In this document: positions 8,572-16,785 of the stretch, piece by piece
Numbering within the stretch: position 1 is the first letter of the stretch
How the letters are laid out: every line of letters starts with the position of its first letter
Assembly: GCA_022571515.1 (NCBI GenBank)
Contig: JACZXQ010000023.1
Coordinates: forward strand, 1-57,416
DNA: 57,416 nucleotides
Direction of reading: 5' to 3'
Source of the DNA: Gemmatimonadota bacterium
GTDB lineage: Bacteria > Gemmatimonadota > Gemmatimonadetes > Longimicrobiales > Gaopeijiaceae
Position numbers and translations under genes: made by a program
Notes under the pieces: generated by a model
Told to the model about the DNA's origin: nothing
The model's database searches: none
What the model saw: only the letters and a program-made list of their open reading frames with translations

Positions 8572-10365
8572 ATGTCCACAGCTCACCTATCCCTAGCCGC
8601 GTTCAGGAATCGTAGGGCTCGGCGTTTGACCGAAGCGCTGGCCCTCTACGGCGGAGACCCGATTCGCCAGCGGCTCATAGCCCACCTTGGTAGCGTTGCC
8701 GATACGGTCGGCGCGGACCGGGTCGCGGCGTTGTGGGTTGACGAGTACGGACCCGGCCTTGTGCATACGCACTGCGTGCTCGACCTCATGGCGCACCCCC
8801 CTCGTGACAGCTTTCGTATCGATCCGTTACGGCTGTCTTGGAACGAGGGTGTTCCGGGGTTGGTCGACATACCCAATTCCGTTAGCGGGCATTTGCCCTT
8901 CCTCAAGGGAGTGCAAAGCGCTTGTTACGTCGCATTGGGCAGCGACGGAATGCGGGCATGGTTCCTCACGGCGGACTCACGGACAGCGAGAGAGCCGATC
9001 GCAGGGAAGGCCCTCGATGAATTGATGTTCGAGGCCGGTGAGGTCGCGGCTGTGGTGCTGCACAAGGAGTTGGCCGAAGAGCGGCCCCTCCAGATGGCCG
9101 TCGGTAGCCGGACCGCTGTGTCGGGCCCCGCGAACCCACCAGGATGGCCGGTCCTCAAGGACCTCGAGGGGAGGGAGTCCGAGAACGGTATCGACCGCCG
9201 GATCGGCACGCGTTTCGCGGTGGCGCGATTGCTCCACACGGTGATCGACGAGGACTTCGTGCTCCCCCGGAATGTCCTGGATGAGAAGATCACGGAGCTT
9301 CGCAAGAGCTTCGATGTAGTCGCGGAGGATGATTCGGAACGGGTGGAGTGGGTCCGCGTGGCTGATGCGCTGGAGGCCGAAGACCGGTTGGAGTTGGCGA
9401 GGGCGGTGTTTGGGCACGGTGAGTCTGTGGAGGGGCAGGGGCACTTCGATGGCGCCCGAGAGTTATTCCATGTCAGCTACCAGGTTGCGGCATCCGCATG
9501 GGCTCACGAGGAGGTGATCGATGCTTGCCGGGGTCTTGGACGCGTAAGTCGAAGGCTGGCAGAGTGGGACGATGCTTTCAAGTGGTATGCGTGCGCCAAG
9601 GAAAATGCCGAGGCGTTTGGAGCGATTGGTAGATCAGCCCTCACACTCTGCGGTATAGCGAATACTCATGTGGAGCAGGGCAATCTTCCCCTCGCAAGAG
9701 AATGTCTTGAGCAGGCACTCGCGATTGCCGGGAGTATGAACGACAGCGGGACGTTGGGTGCGGTTCACCACGACGTAATGTCCTTGGAGCTGGCCAGCGA
9801 GCGGTACGAGGAGGCGGCCAAGCACGGGTGGGAGGCCGTTCGGGTGGCCGAATCTGAAAGGGATCGAATTCGTGCGTTGACCACATTGGCGTGGGTCTTC
9901 CTCGAGCTTGGTGAACTCACTGCATCCGAGGATGCCTACACGATTGTTGCAGAGCGTAGCGAGGAGTTCTTGTTCAGAGTCTACGCTCTGGACGGACTCG
10001 CATACATCGCGGCCCGGCGTGGGGACGTCGCCGCGTTCAACGAACGGGTTGAGGTAGTGGATTCATTGGCGTGGCGACGGGGTCCCAGGTTCATGGTGGC
10101 CGAGTTGATGCTCTATCGGGGCAAGGCCTATCGTCTTCTGGGCGAGTCAATCGAGGCGGAATCCTGGCTCCAGCAGACCATGGACTTCTGCGAGGAATCC
10201 GGAAACAACCAGATTTATTTCGATGCCGAACAAGAACTGCGTCGACTTCACGCCAACAGGACAGACGTAGCCATACCCACCCCGAAGGGAGCAGCAGAGA
10301 CGGCGGACCTCTCTGCGATCAGAGAAGGCCTGCGCGATATGAAGACAGCAGCCCTCGCGGGCTGA
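8572..10365 (+). CDS. GAF-like/TPR-repeat protein
   Basis: The 597-residue protein has no signal peptide and is probably cytoplasmic. Residues about 25-165 resemble a GAF-type sensor fold (ADTVGADRVAALWVDE, a variable middle, then VQSACYVALGS). From about residue 250 onward helical pairs repeat with TPR-like spacing (EGQGHFDGARELF, LAEWDDAFKWY, EQGNLPLARECLEQA, LASERYEEAAKHG, LGELTASEDAY, LGESIEAESWL), giving at least six units. No helix-turn-helix is visible, unlike Rgg/PlcR regulators. A GAGG sits just before the ATG. The 57-residue lipopeptide gene converges on it and an AraC-type regulator follows, so a peptide-sensing role is conceivable but unproven. Confidence 0.72.
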   Translation: MSTAHLSLAAFRNRRARRLTEALALYGGDPIRQRLIAHLGSVADTVGADRVAALWVDEYGPGLVHTHCVLDLMAHPPRDSFRIDPLRLSWNEGVPGLVDIPNSVSGHLPFLKGVQSACYVALGSDGMRAWFLTADSRTAREPIAGKALDELMFEAGEVAAVVLHKELAEERPLQMAVGSRTAVSGPANPPGWPVLKDLEGRESENGIDRRIGTRFAVARLLHTVIDEDFVLPRNVLDEKITELRKSFDVVAEDDSERVEWVRVADALEAEDRLELARAVFGHGESVEGQGHFDGARELFHVSYQVAASAWAHEEVIDACRGLGRVSRRLAEWDDAFKWYACAKENAEAFGAIGRSALTLCGIANTHVEQGNLPLARECLEQALAIAGSMNDSGTLGAVHHDVMSLELASERYEEAAKHGWEAVRVAESERDRIRALTTLAWVFLELGELTASEDAYTIVAERSEEFLFRVYALDGLAYIAARRGDVAAFNERVEVVDSLAWRRGPRFMVAELMLYRGKAYRLLGESIEAESWLQQTMDFCEESGNNQIYFDAEQELRRLHANRTDVAIPTPKGAAETADLSAIREGLRDMKTAALAG

Positions 10366-10539
10366 TTAGCCTATGTTGGGATTGTGGCCCACGTTGGGGT
10401 TATGCAGTGCACAAGCCTCTATAGTCGAGCAAGTAGGCTCGTCATCCACACCCAACGGGGACGACGAACAGGCGCCCAAGGCCAAGGAGACCATGGCGAT
10501 GCTGAGCAACAGGCGAATCTTCTTCATTGGATTCCTCAT
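10366..10539 (-). CDS. Small lipoprotein/lipopeptide with tandem HNPN[V/I]G repeat
   Basis: This 57-residue frame lies directly tail-to-tail with the GAF/TPR gene. It starts MRNPMKKIRLLL, a short basic segment followed by a hydrophobic core, and reaches a lipobox LGAC with the cysteine at residue 24. The predicted mature part is 34 residues: acidic in the middle (DDE), with two further cysteines at residues 37 and 43, and ending in the tandem repeat HNPNVG-HNPNIG. Start at 10539 or the in-frame ATG at 10527. A CCGGGG/CCCCGG hairpin (10555-10572) lies upstream of its start. A complete signal, lipobox and ordered C-terminal repeat argue for a real gene. Function unknown; an exported signal or envelope peptide is possible. 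Confidence 0.72.
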   Translation of the reverse strand: MRNPMKKIRLLLSIAMVSLALGACSSSPLGVDDEPTCSTIEACALHNPNVGHNPNIG

Positions 10540-10655
10540 CTGTAAGGCTTCTTCCCGGGGCTGAGTCCCCGGCGACCAACACTAGTTAAGCTCTGATCCG
10601 CGCGAAAAAGCCCTAGACTCCTTTTACGGTAAGAGTGTATCTTTTCCGAAGGTCT

Positions 10656-11465
10656 ATGGCTCTTATCGGCATCTTTACTAGGAATCGTGCGCTCCGGGAT
10701 CGGATCCGGGGCGCCCTCGAACCGCTCCATGGCGTCGTGGACGCGCCGACGTGGGATGTTTTCCTGCGCACGGTCCGCGAACGACCGGTGGGTGGGTTGC
10801 TGGTGCATTTGGGTGAAGAAGGGATGGGGAGCCGCTCGACCATCGCTCCCCTGCTCGACGTCAGGCGGCGCTTTCCGAGCATCGGGCTGATTCCGGTCCT
10901 AGACGACACGCGGCACCCTCGGGCCCTGTTCGAACTCGGCAAGGCAGGCTTCGAGAATCTCGTCCTCCTGTCGGTGGGAGGATTGGAGTGGGAGCTACGG
11001 CGGTGGGTGGCACGGGCCGGCCTACGCGGGGTGACCTCCACGGTGCTTCGTTCTTTGAGTTCGTTCGTGCCACCGAGAGAGTTGGGCGCAGTGAAGACTG
11101 CCGTCGATGGCGTCCATCACTACTGGTCGGCGGAGGAGTTCTCGGAGGTCGTGGGCCTCTCTCGACCCTTCCTGAGCGAGCGCTTCAAGCGATGTGGCTT
11201 GCCTTCGGTTGGGCACTTCCTGGTGTGGGTCCGGCTGATGCATGCGGCCCAGTGGCTCCCGGACCCCGGCCGCACCGGGCAGAGTGTGAGCCGGCAGCTC
11301 CAATACGCGTCGGGGGCGGCATTCAGACGTGCCCTCCAGAACTACGTGGGGAAAACGCCGACCCAGGTAGCTGAGAAGGGCGGGCTAAGCTACGTTTTGG
11401 GGCGCTTCATGGCTACGTGCGGATTCGTTCAGCGATGGCCTTTCGGTCGCCCGGGTGCGGCCTGA
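10656..11465 (+). CDS. AraC-type transcriptional regulator with receiver-like N-terminus
   Basis: The 269-residue protein ends in a two-helix-turn-helix DNA-binding region of AraC type: SAEEFSEVVGLSRPFLSERFK around residues 157-177 and SVSRQLQYASGAAFRRALQNYVGKTP around 212-237, the second holding the usual F.RA...G.TP pattern. The first 115 residues have the alternating fold of a response-regulator receiver, but where the phosphorylated aspartate is expected the sequence reads LLVHLGE, so it is probably a pseudo-receiver. The ATG at 10656 has GAAGG just upstream; a GTG seven codons earlier is also possible. It is divergent from the small lipopeptide gene with a shared 116-base region, so it may control that gene. 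Confidence 0.78.
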   Translation: MALIGIFTRNRALRDRIRGALEPLHGVVDAPTWDVFLRTVRERPVGGLLVHLGEEGMGSRSTIAPLLDVRRRFPSIGLIPVLDDTRHPRALFELGKAGFENLVLLSVGGLEWELRRWVARAGLRGVTSTVLRSLSSFVPPRELGAVKTAVDGVHHYWSAEEFSEVVGLSRPFLSERFKRCGLPSVGHFLVWVRLMHAAQWLPDPGRTGQSVSRQLQYASGAAFRRALQNYVGKTPTQVAEKGGLSYVLGRFMATCGFVQRWPFGRPGAA

Positions 11466-11491
11466 CTTCGAAACTCACAATCAAGCGGGTT

Positions 11492-11734
11492 ATGCGGGAA
11501 TTCGCGGACGAGAACGGCCGGGTCTGGGTAGGCACGATCCAGGAGGAACGCGGCGACGACTACAAGGGCCGCTTCTACTTCGTCTTCCGTGAGGAAGCCG
11601 AGTCCGAGGGCAACCTCGTGAGCCTCACCGATGTGAGGTGGAACAGCGAGCGCACCGCCGAGCGGACGCTGCGCACTATGTCCGATGTCGAGCTCCGGCG
11701 GCGTCTCCGCTCGGCGCGGGGAAGGTCCGTATAG
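11492..11734 (+). CDS. Small hypothetical protein
   Basis: The 80-residue protein (MREFADENGRVWVGTI...) is strand-rich at first and then Arg-rich and helical at the C-terminus (ELRRRLRSARG). No family is recognised. A longer upstream reading overlaps the AraC gene and lacks character, so the ATG at 11492 is preferred. Its 3' end overlaps the longest reading of the following oxidase by about 50 bases, suggesting coupling to that gene. Confidence 0.6.
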   Translation: MREFADENGRVWVGTIQEERGDDYKGRFYFVFREEAESEGNLVSLTDVRWNSERTAERTLRTMSDVELRRRLRSARGRSV

Positions 11735-13019
11735 CGGACCGGACGACGGCGTGACCTCAGCGACTCGAGGGATTCACGTGCGGGACGAGGAAGGCGTCGC
11801 AGCCGCGGTCCGCCGAGCCCTCCAGGAACGGACACGCTTTCGCACGGCGGGCTCGGGTGGCTCCAAGGGCGATATCACCTCGCAGCGTGACCGCCTGCTT
11901 CACCTCGACCAGCCCACCGACGCGATCGAGGTCCAGGGCAATCTCGTAACCGCCCCCGCAAACATGACCAACGGCCGGCTTCAGTCACTCCTCCGCCCTC
12001 ACGGGCTTGCGATTCCCACCGTAGGCGAGTGGCAGAACGCGACGCTGGCGGGAGCCATGTTGACGGCCACTCACGGTGGGTCGGCCAGGTACGGGATAAT
12101 GTCCACGTCGCTGCGCGAGATGCGCCTCGTGACCGGACTCGGCGACCTCGTGACCGTCGACTTCGGGCATCCCGACTTCGAGCACTCAGGGGTGAGTCTC
12201 GGCCTGATGGGGGTGATCACCCGTTTGACGTTCGAATGCATCGAGCGCTTCTCGCTCAAGCTGGAGACCGATGTGGTGCCATTCGCCGAGTACGTGCGCG
12301 ACCCTGTCAGCCACGAGTCGAGATGCGAGTTCCACTCGTCCGTCTGGGCGCCGGAGGCTGGGCGGGTCGTACGGTTCGCCGCGGACCGCGTCGCGGGGCC
12401 TCTACACCCCGTTTCACGCGAGCAACGTTTCGGTTGGCGCACGGCCGTGGCCACGTTCCTCTCGCGGCGGATGGGCTTGCACGCAGCCGTATCGTCCACG
12501 GTATTCCGGCGGACGGCCGTAGGCGATGTCGCGGATATCCTCTCGCCCCTCGACTTGTCTCCGAAAACGGTGCGTTTCCGGGTCGTGGCCAACAAGATTC
12601 TCCCCCGAGCCGTGGAGTTTGCGGTCGATGCGGTGCGAGCCAGCGAGGCCCTCGCGCGCTTCGACGCCCTCTTTCGGGCGCATCCGGGTCGCCTGCTCAA
12701 CCCGATCGGGCTGCGCCTCACCGCAGGCGACGACTTCACCCTCAGCCCCTCCCTCGGGCGGAATACGCTTTGGATGGACGTCTTCTACTACGGCGGGGAG
12801 CCGTTCGTCACGGAGCTCGCCACGCTCGCCGAAGAGCTCGGAGCGCGCTGCCACTGGGGCAAGACGCTGCCGCTGGCCCCCGAGGTGATACAACGCCAGT
12901 ATCCGGGCTGGGAGGCCTTCCGGCGCGCGCGCGCGCGGTTCGATCCGAACGAGGTGTTCGCCAACCCGTTCACCGACCGGCTTGGCCTCACTGGCGGTGG
13001 GTTCGGCGGAACGGCGTGA
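11685..13019 (+). CDS. FAD-binding sugar-lactone oxidase (ALO/L-gulonolactone oxidase type)
   Basis: The protein of up to 444 residues is a VAO-family flavoenzyme. The N-terminal FAD-binding part shows RTAGSGGSKGD near residue 53, the NMTNGRLQSLL segment and the conserved GGSARYGIMS region near 130. The C-terminus has the aldonolactone-oxidase hallmark CHWGK near residue 393, followed by FDPNEVFANPF. These enzymes oxidise sugar lactones such as D-arabinono-1,4-lactone using oxygen or another acceptor. GSGGSKG replaces the more usual GSGHS, so the covalent His-flavin link may be absent. The start is uncertain: ATG 11685 overlaps the upstream gene; GTG at 11751 would avoid it. The epimerase follows 25 bases later. 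Confidence 0.82.
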   Translation: MSSSGGVSARRGEGPYSGPDDGVTSATRGIHVRDEEGVAAAVRRALQERTRFRTAGSGGSKGDITSQRDRLLHLDQPTDAIEVQGNLVTAPANMTNGRLQSLLRPHGLAIPTVGEWQNATLAGAMLTATHGGSARYGIMSTSLREMRLVTGLGDLVTVDFGHPDFEHSGVSLGLMGVITRLTFECIERFSLKLETDVVPFAEYVRDPVSHESRCEFHSSVWAPEAGRVVRFAADRVAGPLHPVSREQRFGWRTAVATFLSRRMGLHAAVSSTVFRRTAVGDVADILSPLDLSPKTVRFRVVANKILPRAVEFAVDAVRASEALARFDALFRAHPGRLLNPIGLRLTAGDDFTLSPSLGRNTLWMDVFYYGGEPFVTELATLAEELGARCHWGKTLPLAPEVIQRQYPGWEAFRRARARFDPNEVFANPFTDRLGLTGGGFGGTA

Positions 13020-13044
13020 TCGGCGCGATGAGGGGTGAGGGTTG

Positions 13045-14022
13045 ATGGACCGCGTCGCGGTCACTGGTGCCGGCGGCTTCTTCAGCCGAGCCCTCGAGCC
13101 GCGCCTGGCGGAGCGGGCGCCTCTCCGGGGGCTGTTTCGGTCGTCGTCCGACCGGTCCGATGCGTGGCGGGCGCAGGGGCACGAGGTTGTGTTCGGCGAC
13201 CTGGAGGACGACGCGGCGCTGCGGGCGCTCGTGGAGGGGGTGGACGTCATCTACCATCTCGCCGCTCGCAGGGGCAAGGACGACCTCGAGGCCAGCCGAA
13301 GCGTGAATGTGGTGGGAACCGAGCGTCTCGGGCGAGCGGCAGCGGCGGCCGGGGTTGGGCGGTTGGTCTACGTCAGTTCGATCTCGGTCTACGCGGCGAC
13401 CGACGCTCCGGACGGGAGGATCACGGAGGAAGTCGAGCCCCAGGGCGTCGCCCTTCTCAACCCCTACAGCGAGACGAAGTACGAGGGCGAGTTGGCCCTG
13501 CGACGCCTGGCCGAGGCCGGTGACGCGCCTCCAGTCACCATCGTACGACCTACGAACGTGTACGGACCTTGGGGCCGGTCGTGGTTTCTGGACTGGGTGG
13601 CCCGAGTCCGGCGGGTGCCGGTCGTGATCGGCGGAAACATTCCGGTCGACATCGTGCACGTCGATGATGTCGCCGCCGGGCTGATCCAGGCCGGCGAATC
13701 CCCGATGGCGGAGCACGAAACGCTGCACCTGGGCCACGAATCCGTCCTGCTGGCCGACTTTGGGGCTCGGGTAGGAGACGCGGTGGGTGTCCGAGTGTGG
13801 CGGCTTCCATCACTGCCGGATTATTTGGCGCGGGTCGCCATCGAGCACGGGCACAGGCTCCTGCACGGCCACCGTCGGTCGACTTCGCTCACCCGGCGCG
13901 TGAGCTTCCCGCACGAGCGGGCCAGGCGCCTGGTGGAGTATGCGCCGCGGGTGTCACTCAAAGAGGGCTTCGAAGGTCTCGAACGCTGGTATCGAGAGAC
14001 GTTCGGGGACGAGCCGGTCTAA
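13045..14022 (+). CDS. NAD-dependent epimerase/dehydratase (extended SDR)
   Basis: The 325-residue protein has an N-terminal Rossmann fold, a YVSSISVYA strand near residue 110, and the catalytic YxxxK as YSETK near residue 148. The substrate-side motif RPTNVYGPWG follows. It belongs to the extended short-chain dehydrogenases that act on nucleotide sugars. The nucleotide loop reads TGAGGFFSRAL, so the third glycine of GxxGxxG is replaced by serine. GGTGAGGG precedes the start; TTG at 13042 immediately before the ATG is also possible. The gene follows the FAD oxidase closely and its stop overlaps that of the convergent dacB. Specific substrate not identifiable. Confidence 0.85.
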   Translation: MDRVAVTGAGGFFSRALEPRLAERAPLRGLFRSSSDRSDAWRAQGHEVVFGDLEDDAALRALVEGVDVIYHLAARRGKDDLEASRSVNVVGTERLGRAAAAAGVGRLVYVSSISVYAATDAPDGRITEEVEPQGVALLNPYSETKYEGELALRRLAEAGDAPPVTIVRPTNVYGPWGRSWFLDWVARVRRVPVVIGGNIPVDIVHVDDVAAGLIQAGESPMAEHETLHLGHESVLLADFGARVGDAVGVRVWRLPSLPDYLARVAIEHGHRLLHGHRRSTSLTRRVSFPHERARRLVEYAPRVSLKEGFEGLERWYRETFGDEPV

Positions 14023-15590
14023 GTGCCGCTGCGCCGGAACCCGGCCAGCCTCGCTCCGAAGCGGTCTTCGACCCTCTTGGTGGCGGATTCGGGTACACCA
14101 TTGGCCACGATGCTGAACAGAATCCGCTCGCCGTCTGCCGACCGGACCATCCCGGACAGAGCCGACACGCCGTCCAGGGTGCCCGTCTTGGCCCTGAGAT
14201 TCCGGGCAGCGGGGGTGCGGAACATACGCGGGAGCTCACCGCGCCGGCCTGCTTCCGGAAGCGTCTCGAGAAACGTGTCCCACAGGTCGGTCTCGGACAT
14301 GTACTCCATCACTCGCACCAGCGCTGCGGCGCTCATGCGGTTGTCCTCGGAGAGGCCAGACCCGTCGGCCACCTCGATGCCGGCCATGGCGATCCCGGCC
14401 TGTTCCTCCAGAAAGCTCATGACGACTCGGCTGCCGCCCGTGAAAGACCCGTCACCCGAGACAACGCGCCCCATCGTCTTGAGCACGGTCTCGGCCAGGA
14501 AGTTGTGGCTCTGCTTGTTGACCACCGTGAGATAGTCGACCAAGGCCGGCGACGTGTGCCTCGCCACGACTACCGGCGCGAAGGATCGGGCCCGTGATCC
14601 CCAGACGTGCCGGCCGGTGACCTTCGACCTCCCCGGGGTCACGGGTTGCGGCGTTCCGGTGATGTGAACGCCCTTCTCCTCCATCACCCGTGCCAGGGCC
14701 GAGGCGGCGAAGAGAGATGGGTTGGAGATGGGCATCTCCCGCCACAGGTCTCTTCCGTTGATCGGCATCTCGCCGCCGATCCGGATCGCTTCCCCCGGGC
14801 GTTCGCGGTCTACCCACAACATGGGCCTAGGCCGTGTGTCTACGGTGCGTGCGAAGTTGTCCATCAGGAATACGCCGGGGTCGGGGAGCACGTGCACGAT
14901 GGGACGCGCCCCCACCGTAGCCCCGGCCTCGACCTGGAGGGTTATGATGTTCTCGTTGAACGAGAGCCCCGAGACGGGGGCCGCGAACCAGTCGTTCAAG
15001 TCCCTCGGCTTCCAGCCCGGGCCCAGCTCGGGACCGGCGAAGAACGTGCCGTCGCCCATCACATTGCCATCAACGGTGGTGATGCCCCGAGCGATCAACT
15101 GATCGACCAACCGTTCGAAAACGACTGTGTTCGTGCGGTAGAACCGGCTCGAGATTCCCGGATCGCCCGTGCCGTAAAGGATCAAATCGCCCTGGAGGCG
15201 CCCGTCCACGATGGGACCGTCTGCCAGGAGGAACGTCTGGTAGCGGAAATCGGGCCCCAGGTGGTGCAGCGCGGCGACCGTGGTTACCAGCTTCATGTTG
15301 GACGCCGGCGCCAACGAGTCGTGCGCTCCCTGATTGAAGAGCGTGTCGCCTCGGTCCAGCGAGATCGCCAGCACACTCCACTCGGAACCCCGCCACTGGG
15401 GAATGATCTGGCTCAGCTCGGCGCGGAGTGTCCGGATATCTTCGGTGATTGGTGGTGGGGAGGGTGGTGTTGGGATGACGCCGCCGGCGGCGACAGGCTC
15501 GACGGTCGGAGATGGAGAGAGGCTGATCACCCAGGCGCCGGCAAAGGCGGCCCCGAGTAGTGCCGCCGGTCTGAGCAGGCGGTGCTTCAA
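14019..15590 (-). CDS. dacB: D-alanyl-D-alanine carboxypeptidase/endopeptidase (PBP4-type, S13)
   Basis: This periplasmic penicillin-binding protein trims peptidoglycan peptides. Using the TTG start the protein has 523 residues with an N-terminal hydrophobic segment, a Pro-rich linker and the S13 catalytic set: SNMK with the nucleophile at about residue 97, SGLSEDN (SxN) in the second half, and KTGTLDG near the C-terminus. The large inserted domain between SxxK and SxN is characteristic of PBP4. TTG at 15590 overlaps the stop of the upstream PerR/Fur gene as TTGA; a start at 15632 would run into that gene by 46 bases. The 3' end overlaps the convergent epimerase stop by four bases. Confidence 0.93.
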   Translation of the reverse strand: MKHRLLRPAALLGAAFAGAWVISLSPSPTVEPVAAGGVIPTPPSPPPITEDIRTLRAELSQIIPQWRGSEWSVLAISLDRGDTLFNQGAHDSLAPASNMKLVTTVAALHHLGPDFRYQTFLLADGPIVDGRLQGDLILYGTGDPGISSRFYRTNTVVFERLVDQLIARGITTVDGNVMGDGTFFAGPELGPGWKPRDLNDWFAAPVSGLSFNENIITLQVEAGATVGARPIVHVLPDPGVFLMDNFARTVDTRPRPMLWVDRERPGEAIRIGGEMPINGRDLWREMPISNPSLFAASALARVMEEKGVHITGTPQPVTPGRSKVTGRHVWGSRARSFAPVVVARHTSPALVDYLTVVNKQSHNFLAETVLKTMGRVVSGDGSFTGGSRVVMSFLEEQAGIAMAGIEVADGSGLSEDNRMSAAALVRVMEYMSETDLWDTFLETLPEAGRRGELPRMFRTPAARNLRAKTGTLDGVSALSGMVRSADGERILFSIVANGVPESATKRVEDRFGARLAGFRRSGT

Positions 15591-16057
15591 GCCGAGGTCC
15601 GCGGAACTCCCACGTCCAGAGCGGGGGCGCATGCCACGCAGTATCCCGTCAGCTCAAGTCGGTAGCCCATGACGCGGAATGATCCGGAGCCGGCATGCAA
15701 CTCCTGAAGATAGCCGTCCGGCAGGTGGCCCGGTATGTCCGACACACTCCCGCAGGCAAGGCAGCGTGTGTGGTGGTGCGGATCCGTGCGCCCATCATAG
15801 CGAGCTGAACCGTCCGAGTAGCTGAGGCGAGTGGCGAGCCCGCACCCAACGAGGGTCTCCAGGCTCTTGTAGACCGTGGCGAGCGAGATGCCGGGCACGT
15901 CGCTCCGAACGTTCAGGAAGACCTCGTCCGCGGTGGGATGATTGTTGGTGTGGGCCAGGAACCGGTAGACGGCCGCACGCTGCTCCGTGAAGCGGTGGCC
16001 GTTCGCCTCGAGAGCTGCCCGGAGGGTCGAGTCGCTGGAATCGTGATTGGCTGCCAT
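15587..16057 (-). CDS. Fur-family regulator, PerR-like
   Basis: The 156-residue protein has the Fur layout: an N-terminal winged helix (HRFTEQRAAVYRFL, then GISLATVYKSLETLV as recognition helix) and a C-terminal dimerisation part with YDGRTDPHHHTRCLAC. The aspartates corresponding to the PerR metal site (SARYD and SVSDI) are both present, which favours a peroxide or metal sensor over Zur. Structural cysteines are CLAC and CVAC. The frame is open far upstream, but MAANHDSSD is the natural start and leaves an AT-rich divergent control region. It is coupled to dacB by a TTGA overlap, an unusual partner for a PerR-type protein. Confidence 0.9.
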   Translation of the reverse strand: MAANHDSSDSTLRAALEANGHRFTEQRAAVYRFLAHTNNHPTADEVFLNVRSDVPGISLATVYKSLETLVGCGLATRLSYSDGSARYDGRTDPHHHTRCLACGSVSDIPGHLPDGYLQELHAGSGSFRVMGYRLELTGYCVACAPALDVGVPRTSA

Positions 16058-16076
16058 GTTTCTCGCGTGGCTGGTC

Positions 16077-16101
16077 TTATTAACGAGAACGATACTAATA
16101 A
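16077..16101. promoter_or_regulatory. Candidate Fur/PerR operator
   Basis: In the divergent 82-base region between the PerR-like gene and the hypothetical gene there is an inverted repeat TTATTA-13 bases-TAATAA, overlapping GATACTAATAATC. The AT content is far above the surroundings. Fur-family regulators often repress their own promoter from such AT-rich palindromes, so autoregulation is plausible. The exact match to a known box is only partial. Confidence 0.45.
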
Positions 16102-16139
16102 TCTGTTTCAAGCTTACCCGAGATCGTCGACCTGGATCC

Positions 16140-16700
16140 ATGAGCGAATCATCCACTCCCCTGCTGACCCTGGAACCGCTGCTCGAGGCGGTGCAGGATG
16201 GCATCGAACGCGCCGGCTGGACGCTGTCGGGGCTCCAGAAGACGACCAGCCTCCAGTTCGAGGGGCGCTGGGCGGGGGAGTCCACGCGGAGCGCCTACCT
16301 GTTCTTCCACCGCGAGGGCTTGCCCGATTGGGTGAGCCTGGACGTCTTCCTCGACGAGACGTCCAAGGGGCTCAAGGGCAACTTCGCGTTGGTGATCGAC
16401 GGGCCTGAGTTGGGTGAGCTTGGGCCGATGGAAGACTTGCTCGAGGCCCTCGCGGCCGTGTCCAAGGACGCTCTGCCCGAGGGCTACGCCACCCCCGTGT
16501 CCGTGCGTTTGCGCCTGCCCAAGGCGAGCACGAACCCGGCGGAGGCCGACAGCGAGTTCCGCCTCAAGCTCCGGATCCCCAATCGCGCATACGAGGCGGG
16601 GCCGGATGCGCTCTCGGCTTTGGCCAGCGCTTCGGTGACCGCGTTCGAGGCCGCGCTGCAACACCCCGAACTGCGACCTTTCCTGACCAACGACGATTAG
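16140..16700 (+). CDS. Hypothetical protein divergent from the PerR-like gene
   Basis: The 186-residue protein has no signal peptide, membrane segment or known motif. It looks like a soluble alpha/beta protein: [11 protein letters not shown], then AYLFFHREG and [10 protein letters not shown] form strand-like stretches, and the C-terminus ([18 protein letters not shown]) is helical. Start at the ATG of MSESSTP; longer readings run through the AT-rich control region and are rejected. It shares that region with the Fur/PerR gene and is followed 85 bases later by acetyl-CoA synthetase. Function unknown. Confidence 0.7.
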   Translation: MSESSTPLLTLEPLLEAVQDGIERAGWTLSGLQKTTSLQFEGRWAGESTRSAYLFFHREGLPDWVSLDVFLDETSKGLKGNFALVIDGPELGELGPMEDLLEALAAVSKDALPEGYATPVSVRLRLPKASTNPAEADSEFRLKLRIPNRAYEAGPDALSALASASVTAFEAALQHPELRPFLTNDD

Positions 16701-16785
16701 TCCCGGGCTTCCTTGCAGCCTGGCGGAACGCCGACGTACCATTACGCTCCTTTCCAGCATCGACGCCTACCGCGGAGACACCAGC

